Source: Brevibacillus fortis
GTDB lineage: Bacteria; Bacillota; Bacilli; Brevibacillales; Brevibacillaceae
NCBI RefSeq assembly: GCF_003013395.1
Contig: NZ_PXZM01000023.1
Coordinates: 124,001 to 188,000, forward strand
Direction: 5' to 3'
Length of the DNA stretch: 64,000 nucleotides
Shown in pieces: positions 29,289-39,398 of this stretch. The stretch's first letter is position 1. Each line of letters begins with the position of its first letter. The notes under the pieces are model-generated. The model saw only the letters and a list, made by a program, of their open reading frames with translations. It searched no databases and was not told where the DNA came from. The position numbers were made by a program, and so were the translations under genes.

Positions 29289-29756
29289 GTGGGCAACCTT
29301 GTTTCCAAAGTAAACAGCATCCTTCGTTTTTTCATCATTGCTCTTCTGGCTATTATGGTGATCGCTGTCTTCTTGCAGGTGCTATTCCGTTTTTTGCTCG
29401 ACCAGCCCTTGGCCTGGACGGAGGAATTGGCTCGGTATCTGCTAATCTGGATCACGTTTCTGGGATCAGCGTACGCGATGTCGATCAAAGCACACATCGG
29501 TACGGAATACATTCAAAAGTACTTGTCGCCTCACATGAACAAGGTGGTGCTGGTTATTGCCGCTTTGTGTAGTTTGATCTTCTTTCTCGTCATGGTTCAG
29601 CAAGGCTACTTGTTATCAGCGAGAAGTATGACACAAACCTCACCCACTCTACTCGTTCCCATGGGCTATGTATACATGGTGATTCCAATCAGCGGTGCCT
29701 TACTCATCATGAACGTGATCCATGTGACTTGGAAAGACATTACCGGGAAGGAGTGA
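29289..29756 (+). CDS. TRAP transporter small permease (DctQ)
   Basis: 155 residues with four predicted membrane helices and the family block PLAWTEELARYLLIW (about 40-54). DctQ is the small integral subunit that joins DctM. GTG at 29289 has AAAGGAG upstream. It ends 8 bases before dctM. Confidence 0.9.
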   Translation: MGNLVSKVNSILRFFIIALLAIMVIAVFLQVLFRFLLDQPLAWTEELARYLLIWITFLGSAYAMSIKAHIGTEYIQKYLSPHMNKVVLVIAALCSLIFFLVMVQQGYLLSARSMTQTSPTLLVPMGYVYMVIPISGALLIMNVIHVTWKDITGKE

Positions 29757-29763
29757 CCAGATT

Positions 29764-31038
29764 GTGGGTACGATTTTGTTTTTAACACTGTTGGTGCTCC
29801 TGATCTTAAACGTACCGATTGGGGTGGCACTGGGGTTATCCGTCGTTGTCGTGTTTATGCTGGAGGGGAACATCCCTCTTCTGGTTGTCATTCAAAAAAT
29901 GTTCAACGGGACAGATTCCTTCCCACTGATGGCGATCCCGTTCTTCCTCTTGGCAGGAAAGCTGATGGAAACAGGCGGAATCTCGGCCAGGCTGATTCGT
30001 TTTGCGAATACGATTGTCGGGAATCTGCCAGGAGGACTGGCTATCGTGGCGGTCATGGGGTGTACCTTTTTTGCAGCGATATCGGGTTCTTCTGCCGCGA
30101 CAACGGCAGCCGTAGGGGGAATTTTGATCCCGCACATGGTCAAAAAAGGGTATAATGTCCGGTTTTCTGCGGCCTTGCATGCAACAGGCGGAACGATCGG
30201 CGTCATGATTCCTCCGAGCGTGCCGATGGTTTTATACGGGGTAGCAGCGAGCGCCTCGATTAGCGACTTGTTTATTGCTGGGATTGGGCCAGGTATTCTC
30301 GTGGCGATCTCGCTGATTCTGTACTCGTATTGGATCAGTAAGAAAAACGGCTGGGGTGGCGGAGAGAAGCATACGTCCAAAGAGATATGGGAGGCATTCA
30401 AGGACGCCATTTTGGCGATACTCATGCCGATCATTATTCTTGGCGGTATATACGGAGCCATCTTTACTCCGACGGAAGCAGCGGTTGTCGCTGTGATTTA
30501 CGGTCTCGTTATCGGGCTTTTTGTCTACCGGGAGATCAAGTGGAGGGATTTGGGGGAAATATTCGCGGGCTCTGCCAGTATGACAGCGGTCATTATGCTC
30601 ATTATCGCGACCGCCAATGCTTTTGGTTATCTGATGACGAGGGAAAATATCCCGCAGGAAATCGCGCAATTCATGCTGGGGATTACCGACAGCACGATCA
30701 TCACATTGCTCATTATTAACATCTTACTGCTCATTTTGGGGACGTTTATGGAAACGGCGGTTACGATCATTCTCCTGACGCCAATCCTGCTGCCGATCAC
30801 GAATTCTTTGGGCATTGATCCGGTGCTATTCGGGGTGATCATGGTCGTCAACTCCGCTATCGGTATGCTGACGCCACCAGTTGGGATCAATTTGTTGGTA
30901 GCAGGAAATATTGCGAAGCTCCAGAATACGGAGATTGAGCGAGCGGTGATCCCGTTTTTGGTCATCATGATCGTCGATTTGATGCTCATCACCTATATTC
31001 CTGAAATCAGCTTATTCCTTGTCAACTTGAGCAAGTAA
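29764..31038 (+). CDS. TRAP transporter large permease (DctM)
   Basis: 424 residues, about 11-12 membrane helices. Conserved blocks are PFFLLAGKLMETGGIS (about 60-75), SGSSAATTAAVGGILIP and MLTPPVGINL near the C-terminus. It forms the sodium-driven translocation pathway with DctQ for a carboxylate caught by DctP. GTG start at 29764. Confidence 0.92.
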   Translation: MGTILFLTLLVLLILNVPIGVALGLSVVVVFMLEGNIPLLVVIQKMFNGTDSFPLMAIPFFLLAGKLMETGGISARLIRFANTIVGNLPGGLAIVAVMGCTFFAAISGSSAATTAAVGGILIPHMVKKGYNVRFSAALHATGGTIGVMIPPSVPMVLYGVAASASISDLFIAGIGPGILVAISLILYSYWISKKNGWGGGEKHTSKEIWEAFKDAILAILMPIIILGGIYGAIFTPTEAAVVAVIYGLVIGLFVYREIKWRDLGEIFAGSASMTAVIMLIIATANAFGYLMTRENIPQEIAQFMLGITDSTIITLLIINILLLILGTFMETAVTIILLTPILLPITNSLGIDPVLFGVIMVVNSAIGMLTPPVGINLLVAGNIAKLQNTEIERAVIPFLVIMIVDLMLITYIPEISLFLVNLSK

Positions 31039-31054
31039 CGGAGGGGGAACCAAC

Positions 31055-32419
31055 GTGGATTACAAGCAAGCGTTAGTGGGACTACTGGGGGAAGAACGAG
31101 TATCGACCAACCTCACTATGCTGGAGCACCACAGTCATGATGAATCGTACCATACCCCGCATCTTCCAGATGTAGTCGTGTTTCCGCAGACGGCAGAGGA
31201 AGTCAGTCAAATCATGAAGCTGGCCAATGAAAAACGTATTGCGGTAACGCCGTTTGGCATGGGGACCAGTCTGGAAGGGCACGCGATTCCTTATGCGGGC
31301 GGAATCAGCATGGATTTTTCCTTGATGAACCAAGTGCTCCAGGTGCGACCGAAGGATTTCCTTGTGAGAGTCCAGCCTGGTGTGACGCGTACCCAGCTCA
31401 ATAAAGAATTGAAAAAGCATGGATTGTTTTTCTCCGTCGATCCTGGCGCGGACGCGACTTTGGGTGGAATGGCAGCTACAAACGCCAGTGGAACGACTTC
31501 TGTCCGCTATGGCGTGATGCGTGATCAGGTTCGCGATCTGGAAGTGGTGACGGCGGATGGACGTATCATCCGTACTGGGAGTATGACAGCCAAATCCTCC
31601 TCAGGCTACCATCTTACCGGGTTGTTTGTCGGGTCGGAGGGAACCCTTGGTGTATTCACAGAGCTGACCTTGCGTGTCTACGGCATCCCTGAAGCGACAA
31701 CGGCGGCGCGTGCCAGCTTCCCTTCTGTACAGGATGCCGTCGACACCGTCGTGGATATTCTCGGTGCAGGTATCCAGGTAGCGCGAATCGAGCTGGTTGA
31801 TGAACGTTCCATCCAACAAGTGAATCTTTACAAGGAAACGAGCTACCCGGAAGCACCAACGCTGTTTATCGAGTTCCACGGCAGTGAACAAGGGCTTGCG
31901 TATGATATTGACTTTGCTCAGAACATCGCCGATGGACATGGCTGCACCCAGTTCCTTTTTGAAACCGATTCGAAGGCGCGCTTACAGCTCTGGGATGCTC
32001 GTCATAACCTGGCGTATGCTTTCCTACACAAATCTCCTGGGAAAAAGCTGATGGTGACAGATGTTTGCTTGCCAATATCCGAGCTGGCAGGAGCTGTCGT
32101 GGACGCGCGACAAGCCATTGATCGTGCTGGGCTGGATGGAGCGATTGCAGGGCATGTCGGGGATGGGAATTATCACGCGATCCTGATGATCGACCTAAAT
32201 GACCCCGAAGAAGTGGCGCGTGCTGAGGAAGTAAATGCCCATCTGGTCGAATACGCATTGAGTCGGGGAGGAACCTGCACAGGAGAGCATGGTGTGGGTG
32301 TAGGGAAAATCAAATACCAGCGCAAGGAACACGGAGAAGCACTGGATGTCATGCAAGCGATGAAGCATGTGCTGGACCCGAACGGCATTTTGAATCCGGG
32401 AAAAATTTTCGGGAAATAG
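31055..32419 (+). CDS. FAD-linked 2-hydroxy-acid oxidase/dehydrogenase (GlcD family)
   Basis: 454 residues. FAD-binding type-4 domain (VVFPQTAEEVSQIM, TPFGMGTSLEG, DPGADATLGGMAATNASGT) and FAD-linked oxidase C-terminal domain (GHVGDGNYHAI, CTGEHGVGVGKI). Enzymes of this type oxidise glycolate, D-lactate and related 2-hydroxy acids. It is the last gene of the operon and fits the hydroxy-acid theme set by the first gene and the transporter. GTG start with GGAGGGGG upstream. Confidence 0.9.
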   Translation: MDYKQALVGLLGEERVSTNLTMLEHHSHDESYHTPHLPDVVVFPQTAEEVSQIMKLANEKRIAVTPFGMGTSLEGHAIPYAGGISMDFSLMNQVLQVRPKDFLVRVQPGVTRTQLNKELKKHGLFFSVDPGADATLGGMAATNASGTTSVRYGVMRDQVRDLEVVTADGRIIRTGSMTAKSSSGYHLTGLFVGSEGTLGVFTELTLRVYGIPEATTAARASFPSVQDAVDTVVDILGAGIQVARIELVDERSIQQVNLYKETSYPEAPTLFIEFHGSEQGLAYDIDFAQNIADGHGCTQFLFETDSKARLQLWDARHNLAYAFLHKSPGKKLMVTDVCLPISELAGAVVDARQAIDRAGLDGAIAGHVGDGNYHAILMIDLNDPEEVARAEEVNAHLVEYALSRGGTCTGEHGVGVGKIKYQRKEHGEALDVMQAMKHVLDPNGILNPGKIFGK

Positions 32420-32425
32420 AAGAGA

Positions 32426-32466
32426 GCCTGCATTCTGAACGTTTGTCGGAATGTGGGCTTTTTCTT
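32426..32466 (+). terminator. Terminator of the hydroxy-acid/TRAP operon
   Basis: AGCCTGCATTC pairs with GAATGTGGGCT (one mismatch and one wobble) across a 12-nt loop and is followed by a T-run. Confidence 0.75.
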
Positions 32467-32566
32467 TTGCGTAATGTGTCGAAGAGGAAAGGATTAAGGA
32501 CGATGATGCAGAATGTAGAAGATTGGTAACTGGTGCATTATATTCTGGTGTGGCAGGGAGGCAAAA

Positions 32567-34195
32567 ATGAAGTCTATTGTTGAAATTGCCAAGAGTGCAG
32601 GTATCGATGAACAGCATTTGGAGCTATACGGAAAGTATAAGGCCAAACTATCAGATGAACTATGGGAGCAAGTGAAGGATCGCCCAGATGGCAAACTGAT
32701 TCTTGTTACAGCGATGAACCCCAATCCGGCGGGAGCAGGCAAGACGCTCACGACGATTGGTCTGTCACAATCATTAAATTATCTCGGGAAGAAAACAATT
32801 GCAGCGCTTCGCGAGCCGTCCTTGGGTCCTTGCATGGGGATCAAAGGAGGCGCAACCGGAAGCGGCCAGGCACAAATTCTCCCGGCAGATGAAATTAACC
32901 TGCATTTTACAGGGGACATTCATGCGATTACAGCTGCACATAACTTGTTGGCAGCGATGATCGACAATCATATTTTCCATGGCAATCCGCGCGGGCTCAA
33001 TCCAAAGAAAATCGTTTGGAAACGGGCGATGGACATGAATGACCGCGCTCTACGCAACATTGTGGTCGGCATGGGTGACGGCAATGGGATGACGCGTGAG
33101 GATGGCTTCATGATTACGACCGCCTCGGAAATCATGGCGATTTTATGCCTGAGCGAGAATCTGGCAGACTTGCGCGAGCGGTTGAACCATATCATTATTG
33201 GCTACGATTTCGATGATCAGCCTGTACGGGCAGAAGAAATCAACGCTGTTGAGGCGATGTGCGTTCTCTTGAAGGAAGCGATCAAGCCCAACCTCGTACA
33301 GACAATCGAGGGGACACCGGTCATTATTCACGGCGGGCCTTTTGCCAATATCGCGCATGGGTGCAGCAGCGTGATCGGAACCAAGATGGCCTTGAAGCTG
33401 GCGGATTACGTCGTAACAGAGGCGGGCTTTGGTGCTGATCTGGGAGCAGAGAAGTTTTTTGACATCAAGTGCAGAAAAGCAGGCCTGACACCATCGGCTG
33501 CTGTCGTGGTCATTACGGTTCGCTCCTTGAAATTCAACGGCGGGGTAAAAGTACCTGACCTGGCAGTGGAGAACTTGTCTGCTCTAGAAAAAGGCTTCGA
33601 AAACGTCAAGCGACATCTGGAAAACTTGCAGAAGTTCGGTGTGCCAGCAGTGGTTGCGATCAATCATTTTGCGACGGATACCCAGGCAGAGATCGATGCC
33701 GTCATTGCGCTGTGCCAAGCTGCTGGAGCCGAGGCGGCGCTCTCCAAGGTATGGGCAGAAGGAGGAGCAGGCGGTGTCGAGCTGGCTGAAAAAGTGACTC
33801 GTGCAGCAGAACGGCCTTCCTCCTTCCGATTCTTGTATGAGGAAGATCTCAGCATAAAAGACAAGATTGAGACGGTCGTGAAAGAAGTATACCGTGGATC
33901 AGGGGTTGTCTTTACGCCACTCGCGTTGAAAACGATGCAAAAAATAGAAGAAATGGGCATGTCTCATCTGCCTGTGTGCATGGCGAAAACACCATATTCC
34001 TTTACAGATCGTGCTGATCTGTTGGGGGCACCTGTTGACTTCACGATCCAAGTGAGTGAAGTGCGCATATCAGCAGGAGCTGGTTTTATCGTGGCACTGA
34101 CCGGAAGCTTGGTTACGATGCCAGGCCTCCCGAAAAAGCCGGCCGCGGAATCGTTATATGTAGACGAGGATGGGCAAGTGATCGGATTAAGCTAA
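32567..34195 (+). CDS. fhs: Formate--tetrahydrofolate ligase
   Basis: 542 residues, close to the usual 550-560. The ATP site NPNPAGAGKTLTT replaces the common TPTPAGEGKTT. EPSLGPCMGIKGGATG, GPFANIAHGCSS and TEAGFGADLGAEKFFDIKC are diagnostic. It makes 10-formyl-THF from formate, THF and ATP, feeding one-carbon metabolism. It stands alone with its own terminator. Ribosome site GGGAGG before ATG 32567. Confidence 0.95.
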   Translation: MKSIVEIAKSAGIDEQHLELYGKYKAKLSDELWEQVKDRPDGKLILVTAMNPNPAGAGKTLTTIGLSQSLNYLGKKTIAALREPSLGPCMGIKGGATGSGQAQILPADEINLHFTGDIHAITAAHNLLAAMIDNHIFHGNPRGLNPKKIVWKRAMDMNDRALRNIVVGMGDGNGMTREDGFMITTASEIMAILCLSENLADLRERLNHIIIGYDFDDQPVRAEEINAVEAMCVLLKEAIKPNLVQTIEGTPVIIHGGPFANIAHGCSSVIGTKMALKLADYVVTEAGFGADLGAEKFFDIKCRKAGLTPSAAVVVITVRSLKFNGGVKVPDLAVENLSALEKGFENVKRHLENLQKFGVPAVVAINHFATDTQAEIDAVIALCQAAGAEAALSKVWAEGGAGGVELAEKVTRAAERPSSFRFLYEEDLSIKDKIETVVKEVYRGSGVVFTPLALKTMQKIEEMGMSHLPVCMAKTPYSFTDRADLLGAPVDFTIQVSEVRISAGAGFIVALTGSLVTMPGLPKKPAAESLYVDEDGQVIGLS

Positions 34196-34210
34196 TCAAA
34201 AAGTTTGACA

Positions 34211-34248
34211 AAAAGCTGACAGCTGTAAAAGGTTGTCAGCTTTTTTTC
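34211..34248 (+). terminator. Terminator of fhs
   Basis: AAAAGCTGACA and TGTCAGCTTTT form an 11-bp stem around a 12-nt loop, followed by Ts. Confidence 0.85.
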
Positions 34249-34340
34249 CATTTTGAGGTTTATTAGCGGAAAGTTATGGGAAATGAAAGGTGAGATTGAA
34301 AAAAAGTGGACTTTCATTGAAAAAACAACAAGGAATGACA

Positions 34341-34430
34341 AAGGCAAACCTGTTGAAAGGCAGGGACGCAAAGCCACGGGTCTAAGGACGAAAGTCAATG
34401 ATTTTCGCAGCTAGGACAGCCGGGTTGCCA
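34341..34430 (+). ncRNA. Cyclic di-GMP-I (GEMM) riboswitch aptamer
   Basis: The 309-base gap before the chemotaxis receptor holds a textbook GEMM-I aptamer: GGCAAACC (34343), GAAAGGCAGGGACGCAAAGCC, ACGGGTCTA, then a variable hairpin, GACAGCCGGGTTGCC. The outer stem P1 forms between GGCAAACC and GGGTTGCC. The conserved CGCAAAGCCACGGG region binds the second messenger. It is read into the methyl-accepting chemotaxis gene. Confidence 0.95.
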
Positions 34431-34472
34431 TACCGTGGTCATGATGGGCTGTCGGTGGGCAGTCTTTTTTTT
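34423..34472 (+). terminator. Riboswitch-controlled terminator
   Basis: GGTTGCC-AT-ACCG pairs with CGGT-G-GGCAGTC (about 11 pairs with a small internal loop) and is followed by eight Ts. Its left arm is the right arm of aptamer stem P1, so the two structures exclude each other. Binding of c-di-GMP should block termination, i.e. an ON switch. Confidence 0.8.
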
Positions 34473-34504
34473 GTTGAAAGAAGAGAAGGGAGAAGTGGTT
34501 CGGT

Positions 34505-36478
34505 ATGAAAAATAGTTTGAAGAATAAGCTAATTATCGTTTTGTGCCTGTTGTTGGTCATAAGTTTGGGCACGGTTTGCGGTGCAAGCTATTGGAGTGCT
34601 TCCAATCTATTGGCAGACAGTCTGGACAAAGAAGCTGAGTTGTCAGCTAGCAACCTCTCGATTCGTATTGATGGTTTCTTTCAGGAAAAAATTGAGATTG
34701 TAAGAGCGGTGGGAGGATTGATGTCGGCTGATAACAATGTCGAATACGACCTGAAGCTCATTCAAGCAGCCCAAAAGAAAAACCCCGAGTTTGAGACATT
34801 CTTCTTTTCGCATGATTTAACCGGAAAGAAAGTGATCAATTTCAAGGGTGAAGTGACCGATATCTCGGATCGTCCGCATATTAAGGAAGCTAGCAAAGGG
34901 GAAGGGAAGGTTGTTGTCTCCGAGCCTGTGGTTTCGAAGCGGACAGGGAATAACATCGTGACGCTTGTCGTTCCAGTCATGAAAGACAATCGCCAATACG
35001 GTTATATCGGTTCCACTATCCCAATCGATGACATCCAGGAAAAAGTATCCCAAGAGACGTTCGGCCAATCTGGCTACGCCTTTTTAGTAAGTAAAACAGG
35101 AACATTTATTTATCACCCAACGAGTGAGTACATTCTGAAGGAATCGATTCTCAACATGGGTATTCTCGAACTGCAAACGGCCTTCGAAGATATCAAGAAA
35201 GGGAATCATGGAATCGCCCAATACAGATACAAAAATACAGAGCGATTTGCGTCCTATGCTCCTACCAATTTGAACTGGGGCGTATACATTACGGCACCTG
35301 TAGCTGAGCTGCATGCTCCTGTCGACCAACTATCGGCCCGATTGATGGTCATTTCCCTCATCGTGTTGGCTATTGGGGTTGTCCTCGTTTATTTCTTGGC
35401 GGTACGCATGGTGAAACCAATTGAGCGTCTGAATCACGCTGTAAATGTAGTGGCTCAGGGGAATTTGAAAGAGACAGTAACAGTTGACGGAAGAGACGAG
35501 ATTGCGGTTCTGTCACGTGACTTTAACCAGACGGTATCGCACTTGAAAAATTTGATCGAAGACGTATCTCTGTCGTCTGATCAAGTACAGCGTTTTAGTC
35601 AGGAAGTATCGGAAGGCATTAAACAAGCGACGGAAAACATCAACCAGATTGGCTTGTCTATTGCACAAATTTCTGAGGGAGCAGAGGCGCAGGCAACCAG
35701 CTCGCAGGATGTCGCGTTGTCTATGAATGACATGGCCGCAGGCATCGTGAAAATCGCGGAGACGTCGGCACATGTTTCTGAGGCTGCCCAGATAGCAACA
35801 GAGCAGGCTGAGCAAGGGACTGCCGTGGTAGAGCAGGCCGTTCGCCAGATGGGAAGCATTGGCGAGGGGACATCGAAGGCAACAGTAGCCATCGAGCAGC
35901 TAAACAATCGCTCCAAAGAAATCGAAGGCATTCTCGATACGATAAGTCAGTTGACCTCGCAAATCAACTTGCTTGCGTTGAATGCTTCGATCGAGGCAGC
36001 ACGTGCTGGCGAGCATGGACGTGGGTTTGCAGTAGTTGCCGGAGAGGTGAAAAAACTGGCGAACCAATCCGAGGAATCTGCATCCAAAATCGCGATGCTA
36101 ATCGGGGAAATCCAGCAGGATACTCGTCACGCGGTAGAGGTCATGACCGAGGGTAACCAAAACGCACAGCAAGGTATGCAACTGGTCGAAGAGGTTCGCG
36201 AAATCTTCGGGCATATTTTGGAATCGTCTCGTAACGTTGCCGCCCACATTTTGGAAGTATCCGCAGCATCAGAACAAATGTCAGCAGGCTCGGAGCAGGT
36301 GAGTGCTTCTGTGGATGAAATGCATAACATCGCGAAACATGCTTCACTCGATGCACAAACAGTGGCAAGGGCAACCGAAGAGCAACTTCAAGCCATCCAG
36401 GAAATTGACCAGTCTGTCGAGCGGTTGAACGCAGTGGCAGAAGAATTACAGCAAGGAATACGCAGGTTTACTGTGTAA
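34505..36478 (+). CDS. Methyl-accepting chemotaxis protein with dCache-like sensor
   Basis: 657 residues. A membrane helix (about 9-31), an extracellular Cache-type sensor (35-275, with [21 protein letters not shown] and [20 protein letters not shown]), a second helix (about 280-300), HAMP, and a long cytoplasmic coiled-coil signalling domain follow. The hairpin tip is [34 protein letters not shown]. It passes ligand signals to CheA/CheW. Transcription is gated by the c-di-GMP riboswitch in its leader. Confidence 0.93.
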   Translation: MKNSLKNKLIIVLCLLLVISLGTVCGASYWSASNLLADSLDKEAELSASNLSIRIDGFFQEKIEIVRAVGGLMSADNNVEYDLKLIQAAQKKNPEFETFFFSHDLTGKKVINFKGEVTDISDRPHIKEASKGEGKVVVSEPVVSKRTGNNIVTLVVPVMKDNRQYGYIGSTIPIDDIQEKVSQETFGQSGYAFLVSKTGTFIYHPTSEYILKESILNMGILELQTAFEDIKKGNHGIAQYRYKNTERFASYAPTNLNWGVYITAPVAELHAPVDQLSARLMVISLIVLAIGVVLVYFLAVRMVKPIERLNHAVNVVAQGNLKETVTVDGRDEIAVLSRDFNQTVSHLKNLIEDVSLSSDQVQRFSQEVSEGIKQATENINQIGLSIAQISEGAEAQATSSQDVALSMNDMAAGIVKIAETSAHVSEAAQIATEQAEQGTAVVEQAVRQMGSIGEGTSKATVAIEQLNNRSKEIEGILDTISQLTSQINLLALNASIEAARAGEHGRGFAVVAGEVKKLANQSEESASKIAMLIGEIQQDTRHAVEVMTEGNQNAQQGMQLVEEVREIFGHILESSRNVAAHILEVSAASEQMSAGSEQVSASVDEMHNIAKHASLDAQTVARATEEQLQAIQEIDQSVERLNAVAEELQQGIRRFTV

Positions 36479-36593
36479 GAGGCGACTCGAAAAGTTGTAA
36501 GGCCTTTTCTTTGAAAGGGGGGATGCCATTAGGGGATGATGGAGTTTGTTTCTAATAGTAAATTCATTACCGTTTAACAGGAGGAGAAACCAG

Positions 36594-37451
36594 ATGAAAA
36601 AAATTACAAAAACAATCTTGGCGAGCACACTCGCTGCAACAATGCTCATGACAGGAGGAACAGGTGCTTTTGCTGCAACGGCACTTAAGCCTGTCCAAAC
36701 CGTAGCTGTTGAAGCAGCTAAAAAACCACAAACGAAGAAGTTTGAGTCTCGTTTGGACGAAATCATTGCGAGAGGCTACATCCTCGTAGGTACTCCAGGT
36801 GACTACAAACCGTTTACATATTTGAATCCAAAAACGAACGAATTCGAAGGTTACGATATCGACGCGATGAAGGAATTCGCAAAAAGCTTGGGAGTAGAGG
36901 CGCGCTTTGTCCAAACCTCTTGGCCGAAACTGATGGACGATCTCTTGGCAAATAAATTCGATATTGCTGTTGGAGGCGTTACGCGCAACACAGACCGTCA
37001 GAAAAAAGCACACATGAGCGATCCTTACATTCAGTTCGGTAAAGCTCCACTCATCCGCAAAGAAGACAAGGACAAGTACAAGAGTGTAGCAGACATCAAC
37101 AAGCCAGAGGTACGCATTGGTGTGAATCCAGGTGGTACCAACGAAAAATTCGTTCGTGAGCATCTGACAAAAGCAACTGTGACGGTTGAACAAAACAACC
37201 TCGACATTCCTGGTCTGGTAGCGAGCGGAAAGTACGATGTAATGATCACGGATACGCTGGAAGCGATTGTATATTCCAAAGCAGATTCCCGTCTGTACCC
37301 AGCTCTGACCGACAACCCGTTCACCAAGAGTGAAAAAGCGTACATGATTCATCGCGGAGACACCATCTTCGCCAACTACTTGGATCTGTGGATGGACGAG
37401 ATGAAACTACAAGGAATGTTTGATGAGCTTTACAACAAATGGGTAAAATAA
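36594..37451 (+). CDS. Extracellular solute-binding protein, family 3 (PheC/amino-acid type)
   Basis: About 285 residues. The signal peptide is MKKITKTILASTLAATMLM with an AFA-A type cleavage site, then a family-3 binding fold (GYILVGTPGDYKPFTYLNP, FEGYDIDAMKEFAKSLGV, GGVTRNTDRQKKA). ATG at 36594 has AGGAGGAGA upstream and begins the signal peptide, so the longer frame is rejected. No permease or ATPase genes are adjacent. Similar proteins include cyclohexadienyl dehydratase, so an enzymatic role is possible. Confidence 0.85.
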   Translation: MKKITKTILASTLAATMLMTGGTGAFAATALKPVQTVAVEAAKKPQTKKFESRLDEIIARGYILVGTPGDYKPFTYLNPKTNEFEGYDIDAMKEFAKSLGVEARFVQTSWPKLMDDLLANKFDIAVGGVTRNTDRQKKAHMSDPYIQFGKAPLIRKEDKDKYKSVADINKPEVRIGVNPGGTNEKFVREHLTKATVTVEQNNLDIPGLVASGKYDVMITDTLEAIVYSKADSRLYPALTDNPFTKSEKAYMIHRGDTIFANYLDLWMDEMKLQGMFDELYNKWVK

Positions 37452-37464
37452 TTCGATAACAGAC

Positions 37465-37492
37465 AAGCAGCCTGATTCTGGGCTGCTTTATT
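37465..37492 (+). terminator. Terminator of the solute-binding protein gene
   Basis: AGCAGCC and GGCTGCT pair around an 8-nt loop, followed by a T-rich tract. Confidence 0.75.
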
Positions 37493-37546
37493 ATTTTTTA
37501 AAGACGGTAGCAGAACACAATTAGGAAATTTGGGTATATATGCAGT

Positions 37547-37575
37547 TTGCTTTTTCAGGCATTGCATGGTACGAT
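37547..37575 (+). promoter_or_regulatory. Candidate sigma-A promoter of the CshA-like helicase
   Basis: TTGCTT (-35) and TACGAT (-10) are separated by 17 bp. Transcription would start near 37582 and give a leader of about 120 bases before the start codon. Confidence 0.5.
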
Positions 37576-37614
37576 TACAGCTATGTTCTTTAGGGCGCTA
37601 CGTACAATCGGGAT

Positions 37615-37658
37615 AAAAGGGCATGTTCCGGATCGTAAGGAATAGTGCCCTTTTTTTT
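37615..37658 (+). terminator. Terminator/attenuator in the helicase leader
   Basis: AAAAGGGCA pairs with TGCCCTTTT, with a second inner TTCC/GGAA stem, and runs into eight Ts. It lies between the candidate promoter and the helicase start, so most transcripts would stop unless the hairpin is prevented. Confidence 0.75.
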
Positions 37659-37703
37659 GAGAATTTTATAGATGAAGGTATTGATAAAGGAGACTGACAT
37701 TCA

Positions 37704-39251
37704 TTGGCGACTTTTAATGATTTTGGCTTACACCACTCCATTGTTAGAGCGTTGAGCAACATGGGCTTCGAAGAGGCTACAGCTATTCAGGATCAAACGG
37801 TTCCTGTAGCACTGCAAGGCCGTGACCTAATCGGTCAGGCACAAACAGGTACTGGTAAAACGGCTGCATTTGGTATTCCACTGGTTGAGCGCTTGGACGA
37901 AACCAACGGCAACATTCAAGGGGTTGTACTGACCCCTACTCGTGAGCTGGCTGTTCAGGTGGCAGAAGAGATTAATAAAATTGCCCAATTTAAAAACATC
38001 TCTGCCCTGCCAATCTACGGTGGTCAAGACATCACGCGTCAAATCAAGGCGTTAAAAAAACGCCCGCAAATCATCGTGGCAACACCTGGTCGTTTCATGG
38101 ACCACATGAGAAGAAGAACGATTCGTCTCGATGCGATTGAGATGGTAATCTTGGATGAAGCGGATGAAATGCTGAACATGGGCTTCATCGACGATATCAA
38201 GGAAATCTTGAAAGAGGTTCCTACCAATCGTCAAACATTGCTCTTCTCGGCGACGATGCCAAGAGCGATCCAGGAAATCGCTCAGCAGTTCATGAGCGAA
38301 CCAACTATCATTCAAGTGAAAGCAAAAGAAGTAACCGTACCAAACATCGAGCAGCAATATATGGAAGTAGCAGAAAGACAAAAATTCGATGTTCTGTGCC
38401 GTTTGCTGGATATTCATTCGCCTGAGCTGGCTATCGTATTCGGTAGAACCAAACGCAGAGTGGATGAGCTGTCCGAAGCGCTGACCAAGCGCGGTTATGG
38501 AGCAGAGGGTATCCACGGAGACTTAAACCAGGCAAAACGCGACAGCGTACTGCGCAAGTTCAAGGAAGGTACAATCGAAGTATTAGTTGCGACTGACGTT
38601 GCAGCCCGCGGTCTGGATATCAGCGGTGTTACGCACGTATTCAACTTCGACATTCCACAGGACTCCGAAAGCTACGTTCACCGTATCGGTAGAACAGGAC
38701 GTGCCGGTAAAACAGGTCTGGCAATCACGTTTGTCACTTCCCGTGAAATCGACCATCTGCGTCTGATTGAGCGTACGACCAAGCGTCGCATGGAGCGTCA
38801 TGCCGTTCCTTCGATGGCAGAAGCTCTGGAAGGTCAACAAAAAATGACGGTAGACAAAATCCTGGAAACGTCTGGCAGAGATGATCTGTCTGCTTACAAA
38901 ACATTGGCAGAACAATTGCTGGAGGATGTTGATTCCGTAACGCTGGTATCCGCAGCACTCAAGCTGTTGACCAAAGAGCCGGATACAACTCCTATTCGCC
39001 TGACTGAAGAGGCTCCTCTTCGTGTAGGGAAGAAAAAGCTGCCTCCAAAAGGAAAAGGTGGCTTCGGTTCCGGTTCCGGTTTTGGCGGAAAGCGTCCATC
39101 TCGCCCACGCAATGGCGACTCTCGTCCACGCGGCGGTGACTCTCGTCCACGCAGTGGTGACTCTCGTCCACGCAGCGGTGACTCTCGTCCACGCAGTGGC
39201 GATTCCCGTCCACGTGGCGAACGTGGCGAATCTCGTCCACCGCGCAGCTAG
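37704..39251 (+). CDS. cshA: DEAD-box RNA helicase, CshA-like
   Basis: 515 residues. The core (1-370) has [39 protein letters not shown] and [14 protein letters not shown] CshA-type C-terminal extension follows (about 370-440), then a Gly-rich linker and a tail of Asp-Ser-Arg-Pro-Arg-Ser-Gly heptads. TTG at 37704 follows AAAGGAGA. CshA proteins act in mRNA turnover and cold adaptation. The leader terminator suggests conditional expression. Confidence 0.92.
   Translation: MATFNDFGLHHSIVRALSNMGFEEATAIQDQTVPVALQGRDLIGQAQTGTGKTAAFGIPLVERLDETNGNIQGVVLTPTRELAVQVAEEINKIAQFKNISALPIYGGQDITRQIKALKKRPQIIVATPGRFMDHMRRRTIRLDAIEMVILDEADEMLNMGFIDDIKEILKEVPTNRQTLLFSATMPRAIQEIAQQFMSEPTIIQVKAKEVTVPNIEQQYMEVAERQKFDVLCRLLDIHSPELAIVFGRTKRRVDELSEALTKRGYGAEGIHGDLNQAKRDSVLRKFKEGTIEVLVATDVAARGLDISGVTHVFNFDIPQDSESYVHRIGRTGRAGKTGLAITFVTSREIDHLRLIERTTKRRMERHAVPSMAEALEGQQKMTVDKILETSGRDDLSAYKTLAEQLLEDVDSVTLVSAALKLLTKEPDTTPIRLTEEAPLRVGKKKLPPKGKGGFGSGSGFGGKRPSRPRNGDSRPRGGDSRPRSGDSRPRSGDSRPRSGDSRPRGERGESRPPRS
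39117..39221 (+). repeat. Five tandem 21-bp repeats coding the CshA-like tail
   Basis: Units start at 39117, 39138, 39159, 39180 and 39201, each coding D-S-R-P-R-[SG]-G (last unit D-S-R-P-R-G-E). Near identity at the base level suggests recent expansion. Confidence 0.85.
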
Positions 39252-39272
39252 GAATTGAATTGTATCGCAAGC

Positions 39273-39312
39273 AAAGACTGGTGTGCACCTGTGCGCATCG
39301 GTCTTTTTTTTG
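39273..39312 (+). terminator. Terminator of the CshA-like gene
   Basis: AAAGACTGGTGTG pairs with CGCATCGGTCTTT (wobbles included) and is followed by eight Ts. Confidence 0.8.
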
Positions 39313-39398
39313 TGGACCTGCCTGCGAATATTTGGGGGAATCCGTGACAAACTAGGAGTGTTTTGGCACGAATTTTCGGGCAGGGAGAGAGTGCAAGC

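Noticed and set aside
39360..39380. TTGGCACGAATTTTCG as a fourth sigma-54 promoter
   Set aside because: The -24 part is good, but the -12 position reads TTCG instead of TTGC, and the GC dinucleotide is missing. No activator gene is adjacent.
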